From: Cyclobacteriaceae bacterium
GTDB taxonomy: Bacteria > Bacteroidota > Bacteroidia > Cytophagales > Cyclobacteriaceae
Direction: 5' to 3'
NCBI GenBank assembly: GCA_019751475.1
Contig: JAIENH010000425.1
Location: forward strand, 1 to 7,954
DNA length: 7,954 bases
Part shown: positions 1 to 5,975 of the stretch, piece by piece
How positions within the stretch are numbered: position 1 is the stretch's first letter
Layout: the number at the start of each line of letters is the position of its first letter
Program-made: the position numbers and the translations under genes
Notes under the pieces: model-generated
Databases searched by the model: none
What the model saw: the letters and a program-made list of their open reading frames with translations, nothing else
Told to the model about the DNA's origin: nothing

Positions 1-149
1 CAATGCTCATAGTGCTTGCCGTCTCGCCACAATCGTGACGAGGTTACATCAAATACATAGCCTTGGTAGGCGATCCATATCTCCGGCTTATCCTGACCGT
101 TGCGCAGGGCCAACTGCGAAGGACTGATGGTCGGCACCTGTTCTTTCAT
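1..149 (-). CDS. Cytochrome b5-like heme/steroid-binding domain protein (3'-truncated by window edge)
   Basis: The first 49 residues are visible. After a short lead comes a segment of the type LALRNGQ, then PEIWIAYQGYVFDVT, then WRDGKHYEH. This matches the N-terminal half of small soluble cytochrome b5-like proteins (the predicted heme/steroid-binding group, usually about 75-85 residues): an L..(Y/H)nG strand, an aromatic-rich strand ending in V(Y/F)DVT, and the S..W..G.HYEH segment that normally runs into a WAGxDLT motif just past the edge. No signal peptide is seen, so it is probably cytoplasmic. The ATG at 149-147 overlaps the TGA of the upstream RDD gene (ATGA), so the two are probably translationally coupled. 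Heme binding is inferred from the family, because the C-terminal half is outside the window. Confidence 0.8.
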   Translation of the reverse strand, partial: MKEQVPTISPSQLALRNGQDKPEIWIAYQGYVFDVTSSRLWRDGKHYEH

Positions 150-853
150 CGGGCAGTGATGTGTTGGAAATCTTTAATGATGGTGTACAAAAATTTCACG
201 GGAGGAAGATCTGTCTGAATGCCCAGCAGGGTTTTTATCTTTTCCGTCACGGCCATCACGGGTTGCGCGTTGCCTGAATCACGATTTACTTCAAGCGCGC
301 GTTGAATGAGTTCAATGTCATTTTCATTCAATTGCACTACCTGTGGAAAAGTCGGCTCATATTGCGACTCCGGCTGAACAAATACCTCCGAGGCTTTAAC
401 GGTTTCCTTATCTACCAGTTTAACCACCGTGGTGCCTGCGACAATATCTCCCAGTCGCTGACCTTTACCACCAATAGCAATGGTCAGCACGGCAATGAGT
501 CCTGACATGATTTGGATATCCACAAAAGCAAAAATCCATCGCAAGGTGTAATTACCCACGGTAGCCGGTGTGCCATCCACCCGAAGCACTTTTATTTTCA
601 TGGCATACTTGCCAGGGCTTTGACCATTCATAAAAATCTCAAAGAGCAAATGGTAAAACAGGATCGGTGCACCCACCATCACGATCCACAACCACATCAC
701 CTGGATCTGGGCAGAAATAAACAGGGCCACCATGGCAATGACGAACACCGCGATCACGAGCAAGTCAATCAAATAAGCCGCAATGCGATCGCCCACACTG
801 GCCAGGGGGTAATGAATAAATACGTTTTGTGTCGTGCGGACTTTTACCTGCAT
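146..853 (-). CDS. RDD family integral membrane protein
   Basis: A protein of 235 residues. The N-terminal 150 residues form an RDD domain: R23 and D30 in GDRIAAYLIDLLVI at the start of the first membrane helix (about 24-47), a second helix at about 52-73, the loop motif QSPGKYAMKIKV (78-89), a third helix region at about 105-128, and GQRLGDIVAGT (131-141), which carries the second conserved Asp, D136. The remaining 85 residues or so are soluble and have no family I recognise. RDD proteins are of uncertain function; some have been proposed as ion transporters, others accompany MoxR clusters. Here the gene points away from the SpoIIM-to-MoxR operon, a layout also common when RDD and SpoIIM genes are direct neighbours. 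The ATG at 853 fits the usual domain start. A weak promoter-like CAAAAATC (888-895, reads GATTTTTG on this strand) lies about 35 bp upstream. Confidence 0.9.
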   Translation of the reverse strand: MQVKVRTTQNVFIHYPLASVGDRIAAYLIDLLVIAVFVIAMVALFISAQIQVMWLWIVMVGAPILFYHLLFEIFMNGQSPGKYAMKIKVLRVDGTPATVGNYTLRWIFAFVDIQIMSGLIAVLTIAIGGKGQRLGDIVAGTTVVKLVDKETVKASEVFVQPESQYEPTFPQVVQLNENDIELIQRALEVNRDSGNAQPVMAVTEKIKTLLGIQTDLPPVKFLYTIIKDFQHITAR

Positions 854-920
854 AGCAATAGCCAGTTTTCATTCAAGCGCTCGTAGTCAAAAATCAACTT
901 CATAAAGGCCGGAACTTTTT

Positions 921-928
921 TATCTTTC
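921..928 (+). promoter_or_regulatory. Possible Bacteroidota -7 element for the dipeptidase gene
   Basis: TATCTTTC resembles the Bacteroidota -7 consensus TAnnTTTG with one mismatch, and lies about 20 bp before the dipeptidase ATG, implying a very short leader. No good TTTG -33 element is found at the usual distance, so this is a tentative assignment. Confidence 0.3.
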
Positions 929-948
929 GTGACTTAAAACCCAAACCT

Positions 949-2190
949 ATGAAACTTTTCTCTACGATAGGCGCTTGTCTGGTCCTCCTTCTTTTTTCCT
1001 GCACGGAAAAGAAGCCGGCCGAGCGATTGACCGATGAACAACTGCAAGCCTATGCCGATGAGTTGGCTCACCGCTACATCATCACCGATGGCCACGTGGA
1101 CTTGCCCTATCGCCTGAAGATCAAAAACTTCCGGATTGAGCGCGAGTATATGGGTATTCCTATCAAAACTGACCAGGGTGACTTCGACTTCGAGCGCGCT
1201 AAAAAAGGTGGATTGGATGCTCCCTTTATGTCGATTTACATTCCTTCATCCTACCAGATGCAACCAGACAAAGGCAAAGTGCTGGCCGACTCGCTCATCA
1301 ACATGGTGACGGGCATTGTCTCTAACCTGCCGGATAACTTTGCGCTAGCCAACACCGTGGCAGACGTGGAGAAAAATTTTCAGGCTGGAAAAATATCGCT
1401 GCCTATGGGAATGGAGAATGGCGCCCCCATTGGCGATGATATTAAAAACGTACAATACTTTTTTGATCGCGGCATACGCTACGTTACGTTGACTCACAGC
1501 AAAGACAATCAGATTTGTGATTCGTCAGGAGATACCACCCACACCTGGAATGGGTTAAGTCCATTTGGACGAGACGTGGTGAAAGAAATGAACCGTGTAG
1601 GAATGATGGTAGACATTTCGCATGTGGATGACAGCACCTTCTACCAGGTGATGAAACTCAGCACGGCACCCTGTATCGCATCACATTCTTCCTGCCGCTA
1701 CTTTGCCCCTACTGTGAAGCGCGACATGACCGATGATATGATCAAAAAAATGGGTGAGCACGGTGGCGTGATCATGGTGAATTTCTACAACGCCTTTCTT
1801 GACTCGGCCGTGGTGAATCAAAATAACATCAATCGCAAAAAGCTGAGAGAATTGCTGGCCGCCCAAGGATTGAATTACAATGATGCAGCCGCTAAACCGG
1901 TGATAGAACAATTTGAAAAAGATAACCCCTCACTCAAGACCGATGTGGAGATGGTGGCCAATCACATTGACCGCATTGTACAATTGGCTGGCATTGACCA
2001 TGTGGGATTTGGTTCTGATTTTGACGGAGTCGATGGTCAATTACCCACAGGGCTGGAGGACGCATCTAAATATCCTAACCTGATTTATTCCCTGCTCAAA
2101 CGAGGCTACACCGATTCAGACATCAAGAAAATCTGCTCTGACAATTTGTTCCGCGTGTGGCGCAAGGTAGAAGAGGTAGCGAAGAAATAA
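949..2190 (+). CDS. Membrane dipeptidase, peptidase family M19, lipoprotein
   Basis: 413 residues, normal for the family. The start ATG is followed by a lipoprotein signal with lipobox LLFSC (Cys18), so the enzyme is probably anchored in the cell envelope and faces the periplasm. The binuclear zinc site of renal-dipeptidase-like enzymes can be followed: H49 and D51 in DGHVDLP, the bridging E156 in GMENGAP, H225 in VDISHVDD, H246 in ASHSSCR (with R250 as the likely substrate-carboxylate ligand), and D357 in GFGSDFDG. All key residues are present, so it is predicted to be active. Family members hydrolyse dipeptides, including L-D and D-D forms and sometimes beta-lactams. A role in peptide scavenging or peptidoglycan-peptide recycling is inference. 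It stands alone between the divergent RDD gene and a convergent lipoprotein gene whose end is 33 bp away; no clear terminator hairpin is seen in that gap. Confidence 0.95.
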   Translation: MKLFSTIGACLVLLLFSCTEKKPAERLTDEQLQAYADELAHRYIITDGHVDLPYRLKIKNFRIEREYMGIPIKTDQGDFDFERAKKGGLDAPFMSIYIPSSYQMQPDKGKVLADSLINMVTGIVSNLPDNFALANTVADVEKNFQAGKISLPMGMENGAPIGDDIKNVQYFFDRGIRYVTLTHSKDNQICDSSGDTTHTWNGLSPFGRDVVKEMNRVGMMVDISHVDDSTFYQVMKLSTAPCIASHSSCRYFAPTVKRDMTDDMIKKMGEHGGVIMVNFYNAFLDSAVVNQNNINRKKLRELLAAQGLNYNDAAAKPVIEQFEKDNPSLKTDVEMVANHIDRIVQLAGIDHVGFGSDFDGVDGQLPTGLEDASKYPNLIYSLLKRGYTDSDIKKICSDNLFRVWRKVEEVAKK

Positions 2191-2223
2191 TTTGAGAAGC
2201 GCTCGATAAGTAGATAGCAGGTA

Positions 2224-3042
2224 TTAGTCAGAGCTGCTGTCATTCTTGGCACGAACGGTGGTAGTCTTGCCTTCTGAAGATACCGTGAACGTATTGTCAC
2301 ATTCACCTGCACCAAAATCAACCGTGATCGTTTTGTTAGTATTGTAAGTGACCACTACGACTCCAATCACTGGTTTGAACACTTTATTGGAAATGGCACA
2401 GGAACGGAAATACTGAAGCGGTGTGGTAATCTGTGCGCTAAAATTCTTGCCGTGTCTATTTACACCTGAAGCAGCAGAAGTTGCACCGGCTGTTTGACTA
2501 ACAATGTACTTGTCATTTTCAGGACTTGTGGCCCTCACCCACTGCCTGGTGTGGCGCGCTTCACGAGTAGCAGTCGATCCATTTGGCCAGGTAAGTTTGT
2601 GACGTGCCTCTACCGTCCATGTCAATGGTGATTCGGCAGTGCTGATATTGCGCACTGTGCGCACATCGTCATTGCTGAAGCTTACTTTATTAATGCTGTA
2701 GTCCTTAAATGTAGTTATCACCGTAGAGCCTGGATTAAACCAGCGGCCATCTTTCCAACTTAACGTAATAATACCTTTGCGAATATTTCCTTTGGCATCA
2801 GTGCAGCCTGTGCCAAAATCAATAGTAACTTTTCCGGATGCCTTTGTGTTGTCCGTATCAAATTTTAGTGTGGCGCACTTAAAGCGATCATCTGTGAATA
2901 CCTCTACTCTTCCTCCAGGAGCATCGGCCTTGGTTAGGGCCGTTAGGGTCATGTCATCTGTTTCGTTAGACTGAGAATCTGATGCAGATTCGTTATTGAT
3001 AGTCTCGAGTGCTTCGGACGAAAAGGGGGCGGGGTCCTTCAC
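2224..3042 (-). CDS. Lipoprotein of unknown function with duplicated DFGxGxC module (uninterrupted part of the frame)
   Basis: The coordinates give the part that can be read from a standard start codon (GTG at 3042), 272 residues. The real protein almost certainly begins further upstream: the same frame before this GTG encodes a hydrophobic stretch ending in LLIVASC, a lipobox with Cys at 3045-3043, followed by VKDPAP. After an acidic, Ser/Asn-rich linker (residues 7-35) come two similar parts. The first has C56 and IDFGTGCTDAKGNIRKG (74-90); the second has C215 and VDFGAGECDN (241-250). All four cysteines lie in these two units and could form two disulfides. The DFGtGCTD..G..RkG motif is one I associate with uncharacterised Bacteroidota surface lipoproteins. 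No enzymatic motif is visible. It is convergent with the dipeptidase and divergent from the SpoIIM gene. The function is unknown. Confidence 0.75.
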   Translation of the reverse strand: MKDPAPFSSEALETINNESASDSQSNETDDMTLTALTKADAPGGRVEVFTDDRFKCATLKFDTDNTKASGKVTIDFGTGCTDAKGNIRKGIITLSWKDGRWFNPGSTVITTFKDYSINKVSFSNDDVRTVRNISTAESPLTWTVEARHKLTWPNGSTATREARHTRQWVRATSPENDKYIVSQTAGATSAASGVNRHGKNFSAQITTPLQYFRSCAISNKVFKPVIGVVVVTYNTNKTITVDFGAGECDNTFTVSSEGKTTTVRAKNDSSSD

Positions 3043-3107
3043 ACAAGACGCTACTATTAGTAAACTTAAAGCTATAAAGAAGTAAAAAAGCTTTTGCGGT
3101 TTTTCAT
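3043..3107 (-). other. Lipoprotein signal-peptide region, out of frame with its only ATG
   Basis: Reading upstream from the GTG at 3042, the frame stays open to a TAA at 3114-3112 and encodes YEKPQKLFYFF-IALSLLIVASC, a good lipoprotein signal except that no ATG, GTG or TTG occurs in it. An ATG at 3107-3105 is in the right place but one base out of frame, and its own frame ends after 11 codons (TAG at 3074-3072). One extra base in the T5 run at 3100-3104 or in the A6 run at 3084-3089 (plus-strand bases) would join this ATG to the lipobox, giving a start of MKKPQKLF or MKNRKSFF. A sequencing or assembly error, a real inactivating mutation, slippage, or a rare start codon (ATC at 3111) could each explain it. 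Confidence 0.7.
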
Positions 3108-3140
3108 AGATTTAAGCCTATTTGAATTGAAATTGGCGAG

Positions 3141-3170
3141 GCAAGTTATTAAAAATCCACCTTTACCAAA
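3141..3170 (-). promoter_or_regulatory. Probable promoter of the unknown lipoprotein gene
   Basis: On the minus strand, TTTG (3170-3167) is followed after 18 bp by TAACTTGC (3148-3141), close to the Bacteroidota promoter pattern TTTG, about 19-20 bp, TAnnTTTG. Transcription would begin near 3134, about 27 bp before the ATG at 3107. This supports 3107 as the intended start and makes the frameshift after it more striking. It lies in the 74 bp between the divergent lipoprotein and SpoIIM genes. No equally good element was seen for the plus strand. Confidence 0.45.
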
Positions 3171-3181
3171 ACACTCCTGGC

Positions 3182-4147
3182 GTGCGCGAATCAGCCTTCA
3201 TTAAACGAAACAAGCCCCGCTGGGAAGAATTTGAGAAAGTGGTACAGAATCCGCAATCAGCTTCGCCTGACCGGCTCGCGGAATTGTTTATTCAAATCAC
3301 CGATGACCTGAGTTTTGCGCGTACGCAATACCCTACCAGTCGTACTACGCAGTACCTCAACAGCCTTGCCAGCAAAATCCACCTGGAGATTTATAAAAAC
3401 AAAAAAGAGGAAACCAACCGGTTTGTCACGTTTTGGAAAAGTGAATTGCCGGCCGTGCTTTACGAAGCTCGAAAGCCCATGCTCTATGCATTCATCATTT
3501 TTATGATCGCAGGTATAATCGGAAGTGTGTCGGCTGCGTATGACAATACGTTTGTGCGACTGATACTGGGCGATGGTTACGTGAACATGACACTCGAAAA
3601 TATAAAGAGCGGCAACCCGACCCGTGTGTACTCCATGAGTGATGAGATGTCTATGTTTATCATGATTGCGTGGAACAACATTTTGGTTTCATTCAAGGTA
3701 TTTATCTTCGGCATTTTTCTATCGCTGGGCACGGGCCTGTTCTTATTCTACAATGGCTTGATGATCGGCACGTTTATAACTTTCTTTTATCGCGAACAGC
3801 AGTTGTCGCAGGCGTTTCCAGTCATCATGTTGCACGGCACCATCGAGCTTTCTTCCATTGTCATTGCTGCTGGAGCTGGTTTTGTCATGGGCAACAGTTT
3901 GTTGTTTCCTGGTACCTACTCTAGGTTTGCGTCCTTTAAGATGGGAGCGTTAAAAGGTCTAAAAATTGTGATGGGCCTGGTGCCGTTTTTTCTCTTGGCG
4001 GCTTTCATTGAAAGTGTAATAACACGCTATGCCTTTATGCATTGGAGTTTGAAAATACTCATCATTGGTTTGTCGGCCCTGCTCATGATTTATTATTTCA
4101 TTGTCTACCCCTATCGCACACAGCATGGAAAATTTAGAGTTCATTGA
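3182..4147 (+). CDS. Stage II sporulation protein M (SpoIIM/DUF95)-like membrane protein
   Basis: 321 residues, starting at GTG (3182): the product begins MRESAFIKRNKPRWEEFE, the usual start of this family in non-sporulating bacteria, which settles the start. A soluble helical N-terminus (1-98) is followed by membrane segments at about 101-119, 156-178, 180-200, 211-232, 257-280 and 288-308. The family signature LHGTIELSSIVIAAGAG (207-223) is present. In spore formers SpoIIM works with SpoIID and SpoIIP in septal peptidoglycan removal. In Bacteroidota, which do not sporulate, the homologues are found with MoxR clusters and their role is not established. It is the first gene of the plus-strand operon; its TGA overlaps the next gene by 23 bp. 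Confidence 0.92.
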   Translation: MRESAFIKRNKPRWEEFEKVVQNPQSASPDRLAELFIQITDDLSFARTQYPTSRTTQYLNSLASKIHLEIYKNKKEETNRFVTFWKSELPAVLYEARKPMLYAFIIFMIAGIIGSVSAAYDNTFVRLILGDGYVNMTLENIKSGNPTRVYSMSDEMSMFIMIAWNNILVSFKVFIFGIFLSLGTGLFLFYNGLMIGTFITFFYREQQLSQAFPVIMLHGTIELSSIVIAAGAGFVMGNSLLFPGTYSRFASFKMGALKGLKIVMGLVPFFLLAAFIESVITRYAFMHWSLKILIIGLSALLMIYYFIVYPYRTQHGKFRVH

Positions 4148-5108
4148 GTTTCAAAAGACCCGCGACTTTAGCAGCAAGTTAAACGCTACGTTTGCTTTCG
4201 CCCGTCAAAACGGCAAGTCGCTGATGCGGGCGTTGCTGTACATAGCAGGCCCTCCGATTTTGGTGGCGAGTCTTTTGCTCAGCTCATTCTTCGGAGATTT
4301 CATCAAGTTGGTAATGGGCAGTGCCACCAACCCGGAAGCATTAGAAAATTATTTTCTCACGGCCAGCTTTTGGGCGCAAGTAGTTGCCATGATGGTATTC
4401 TTTGTTATTAGTTATGCTGCGGTAATTTCTACCACTAATAATTACATGGTGCTTTATGCAGAGCGCAAGACGAACGTGATTGAAGTAAATGATGTGTGGG
4501 GGCGCGTGCGCGATACATTAGGCATGTATTTGTCAACCATGCTGCTGCTGGGTCTACTCTTCGTTGCCGTTTATGTGGTCGCCATCATTCCGGTAGTCGT
4601 GCTGGGTGCCATGTCACCTGTGCTGGTTTTCTTTGGCGCGATGATTTTAATAGTAGGAGTGATATATGTGAGTGTCACGCTTTCGCTGATCTTTCCTGTG
4701 AGGGCATTTGAGAAGAAAGGTTTTTTTGAATCCATCTTTCGCTCGTTTTACTTAATACGAAGCAAGTGGTGGAGTACATTTGGGCTAATGCTCATTCTCT
4801 CGTTGCTGGTGAGTGTGATCTCCTATGTATTTTCTATACCGGCCACTATTCTACAAATGTTAACCATCTTTCACTCTGTGGGGGATGAATCAGTTCGCCA
4901 AGAACCAAGTGGTGCGATGGGTACGGCTATTTTTGTGCTGAATTCACTATCCTATATCAGCCAACTGCTGTTGTATTTTCTCTTGAACATCGGGCTAGCG
5001 TTTCAGTTTTTCAACCTTGTGGAATTGAAAGAAGCGAAAGGTCTGATGGGGCAATTAGAAAATCTTGGTCAATCACCTCCACCGCCTCCACGTGAAGAGA
5101 CTTATTGA
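4125..5108 (+). CDS. Multi-pass membrane protein of the MoxR cluster, function unknown
   Basis: I choose the ATG at 4125 (product MENLEFIEFQKTRDFS, 327 residues) over a TTG 24 bp upstream, since it gives a natural N-terminus. It overlaps the SpoIIM gene by 23 bp, suggesting coupled translation. Hydrophobic segments lie at about 34-54, 81-103, 134-182 (two helices), 217-238 and 268-288, so about six passes. The segment EKKGFFESIFRSFYLIRSKWW (about 186-206) between helices is amphipathic and resembles the interhelical loop of glycerophosphodiesterase-membrane-domain/YciC-like proteins, but I cannot assign a family with certainty. The C-terminus is a Pro-rich tail (SPPPPPREETY). Its position between SpoIIM and DUF4129 is its main functional clue: a membrane partner in the same system. 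Confidence 0.85.
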   Translation: MENLEFIEFQKTRDFSSKLNATFAFARQNGKSLMRALLYIAGPPILVASLLLSSFFGDFIKLVMGSATNPEALENYFLTASFWAQVVAMMVFFVISYAAVISTTNNYMVLYAERKTNVIEVNDVWGRVRDTLGMYLSTMLLLGLLFVAVYVVAIIPVVVLGAMSPVLVFFGAMILIVGVIYVSVTLSLIFPVRAFEKKGFFESIFRSFYLIRSKWWSTFGLMLILSLLVSVISYVFSIPATILQMLTIFHSVGDESVRQEPSGAMGTAIFVLNSLSYISQLLLYFLLNIGLAFQFFNLVELKEAKGLMGQLENLGQSPPPPPREETY

Positions 5109-5123
5109 TGATCTGAAAAATTC

Positions 5124-5975
5124 ATGCGATCACTCATTTTGTTAGAAGTCATTTCAAAAATTAATGAAGCGTTGAGGCGTCAGACACCTCAAAGGTGTCA
5201 AGACGCCTTGGCCAGGTTTTTTGTTCTTTTTCCATTCTTGAAATGGCTTCCAATTCTATTGATTGTTACAACCAGTGCATTCGCGCAAGACAGCACCGCT
5301 CTCGAATTGCTTGATAGCACAGCGGTGTCACCCGAAGTTATGTTAGCTCCGGCTGACAGTGCCTCGGTAGAGCTTCGATCCTTTAGTGAATCCGCCATTG
5401 ACGATTTAAGAAAAAGCGGTGATTTCGATTATCGGCAGCCACCTACGGTAGCCGAAAGTCTTTGGGACAGGTTTATAATCTGGCTCTCTGAATTGATTAA
5501 TTGGATATTAAACGGAGCTGTAACAACCGACTGGGGGCGTGTGCTTCTCTATACACTGGCCGTCATCGTGATGGTAGTAATTGTGATGCTCTTGTTGAAG
5601 GTCGATGCCCTGCGGGTATTTTATTCCGGGGCTGACAAAGGAGGGTTGAACTATGCCCTGGAGGAGAACATCCACGAAATGGATTTTGAATCACTCATTC
5701 GCGAAGCCCTGGAGAAAAAAGAATACCGGCTGGGGGTGCGACTCACATTCTTATATGCGCTCAAACTACTATCCGACAAACAACATATTGATTGGCGGCC
5801 TGGCAAAACAAATCATGAATACATGCTGGAGTTAGATCGCCCGGAGTTAAAGACGGGGTTCAATGAGTTGAGCTTTTATTTTGACTACGCCTGGTATGGC
5901 AATTTCACCGTAAACCAGGCTCTCTATGAAAGAGTAAATACTATTTTCATTGACTGGCGAACAAAGGTGTCATGA
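5124..5975 (+). CDS. DUF4129 domain protein with N-terminal signal peptide
   Basis: 283 residues from the ATG at 5124. The hydrophobic segment at about 32-54 ends in SAFA before Q55, a signal-peptide-like cleavage site. A Ser/Ala/Asp-rich extracytoplasmic part (55-130) follows, then a membrane helix (140-158), then a cytoplasmic DUF4129 domain (about 180-280) with its typical end FDYAWYGNF (263-271). DUF4129 is also found at the C-terminus of transglutaminase-like membrane proteins encoded next to MoxR and DUF58 genes. The 30 residues before the signal segment are unusual: part of them is encoded by a strong inverted repeat (5175-5208). A TTG at 5208 would give a normal signal peptide, MARFFVLFPF, so the true start may be 5208 rather than 5124. 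The gap to the upstream gene is 15 bp; the end overlaps the next gene as ATGA. Confidence 0.85.
   Translation: MRSLILLEVISKINEALRRQTPQRCQDALARFFVLFPFLKWLPILLIVTTSAFAQDSTALELLDSTAVSPEVMLAPADSASVELRSFSESAIDDLRKSGDFDYRQPPTVAESLWDRFIIWLSELINWILNGAVTTDWGRVLLYTLAVIVMVVIVMLLLKVDALRVFYSGADKGGLNYALEENIHEMDFESLIREALEKKEYRLGVRLTFLYALKLLSDKQHIDWRPGKTNHEYMLELDRPELKTGFNELSFYFDYAWYGNFTVNQALYERVNTIFIDWRTKVS
5175..5208. repeat. REP-like imperfect inverted repeat inside the 5' end of the DUF4129 gene
   Basis: The outer arms AGGCGTC (5175-5181) and GACGCCT (5202-5208) and the inner arms GACACCT (5183-5189) and AGGTGTC (5193-5199) pair perfectly: 14 bp of stem with a small A/AA internal bulge and a CAA loop. 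Such GC-rich hairpins inside a coding start are unusual; the form resembles short palindromic intergenic repeats scattered in Bacteroidota genomes. It could fold in the mRNA and cover the possible TTG start at 5208. Only one copy is in this window, so its status as a genome-wide repeat is inferred. Confidence 0.65.

Noticed and set aside
302..886. Plus-strand open frames opposite the RDD gene
   Set aside because: They are antisense to a clear RDD gene, have low-complexity His/Asn-rich products and match no family pattern.
1681..1911. Minus-strand open frame inside the dipeptidase gene
   Set aside because: It overlaps conserved M19 coding sequence around the zinc ligand H246 and has no recognisable product.
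2191..2223. Terminator between the convergent dipeptidase and lipoprotein genes
   Set aside because: Only a short AGCGCT palindrome is present, with no stable stem followed by a T run on either strand.
3097..3107. Programmed -1 ribosomal frameshift site at the lipoprotein start
   Set aside because: The heptamer is G-AAA-AAC rather than A-AAA-AAC, it lies immediately after the start codon, and no downstream stimulatory structure is evident. A sequence error or a mutation is simpler.
3108..3181. Plus-strand promoter for the SpoIIM-led operon
   Set aside because: A promoter is expected here, but no TAnnTTTG element with a spaced TTTG could be found on the plus strand, so none is annotated.
5962..5972. 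Second occurrence of CAAAGGTGTCA (also at 5190-5200)
   Set aside because: Only 11 bases match and the partner arm of the hairpin is absent; the stretch is ordinary coding sequence at the end of the DUF4129 gene. Not treated as another repeat copy.
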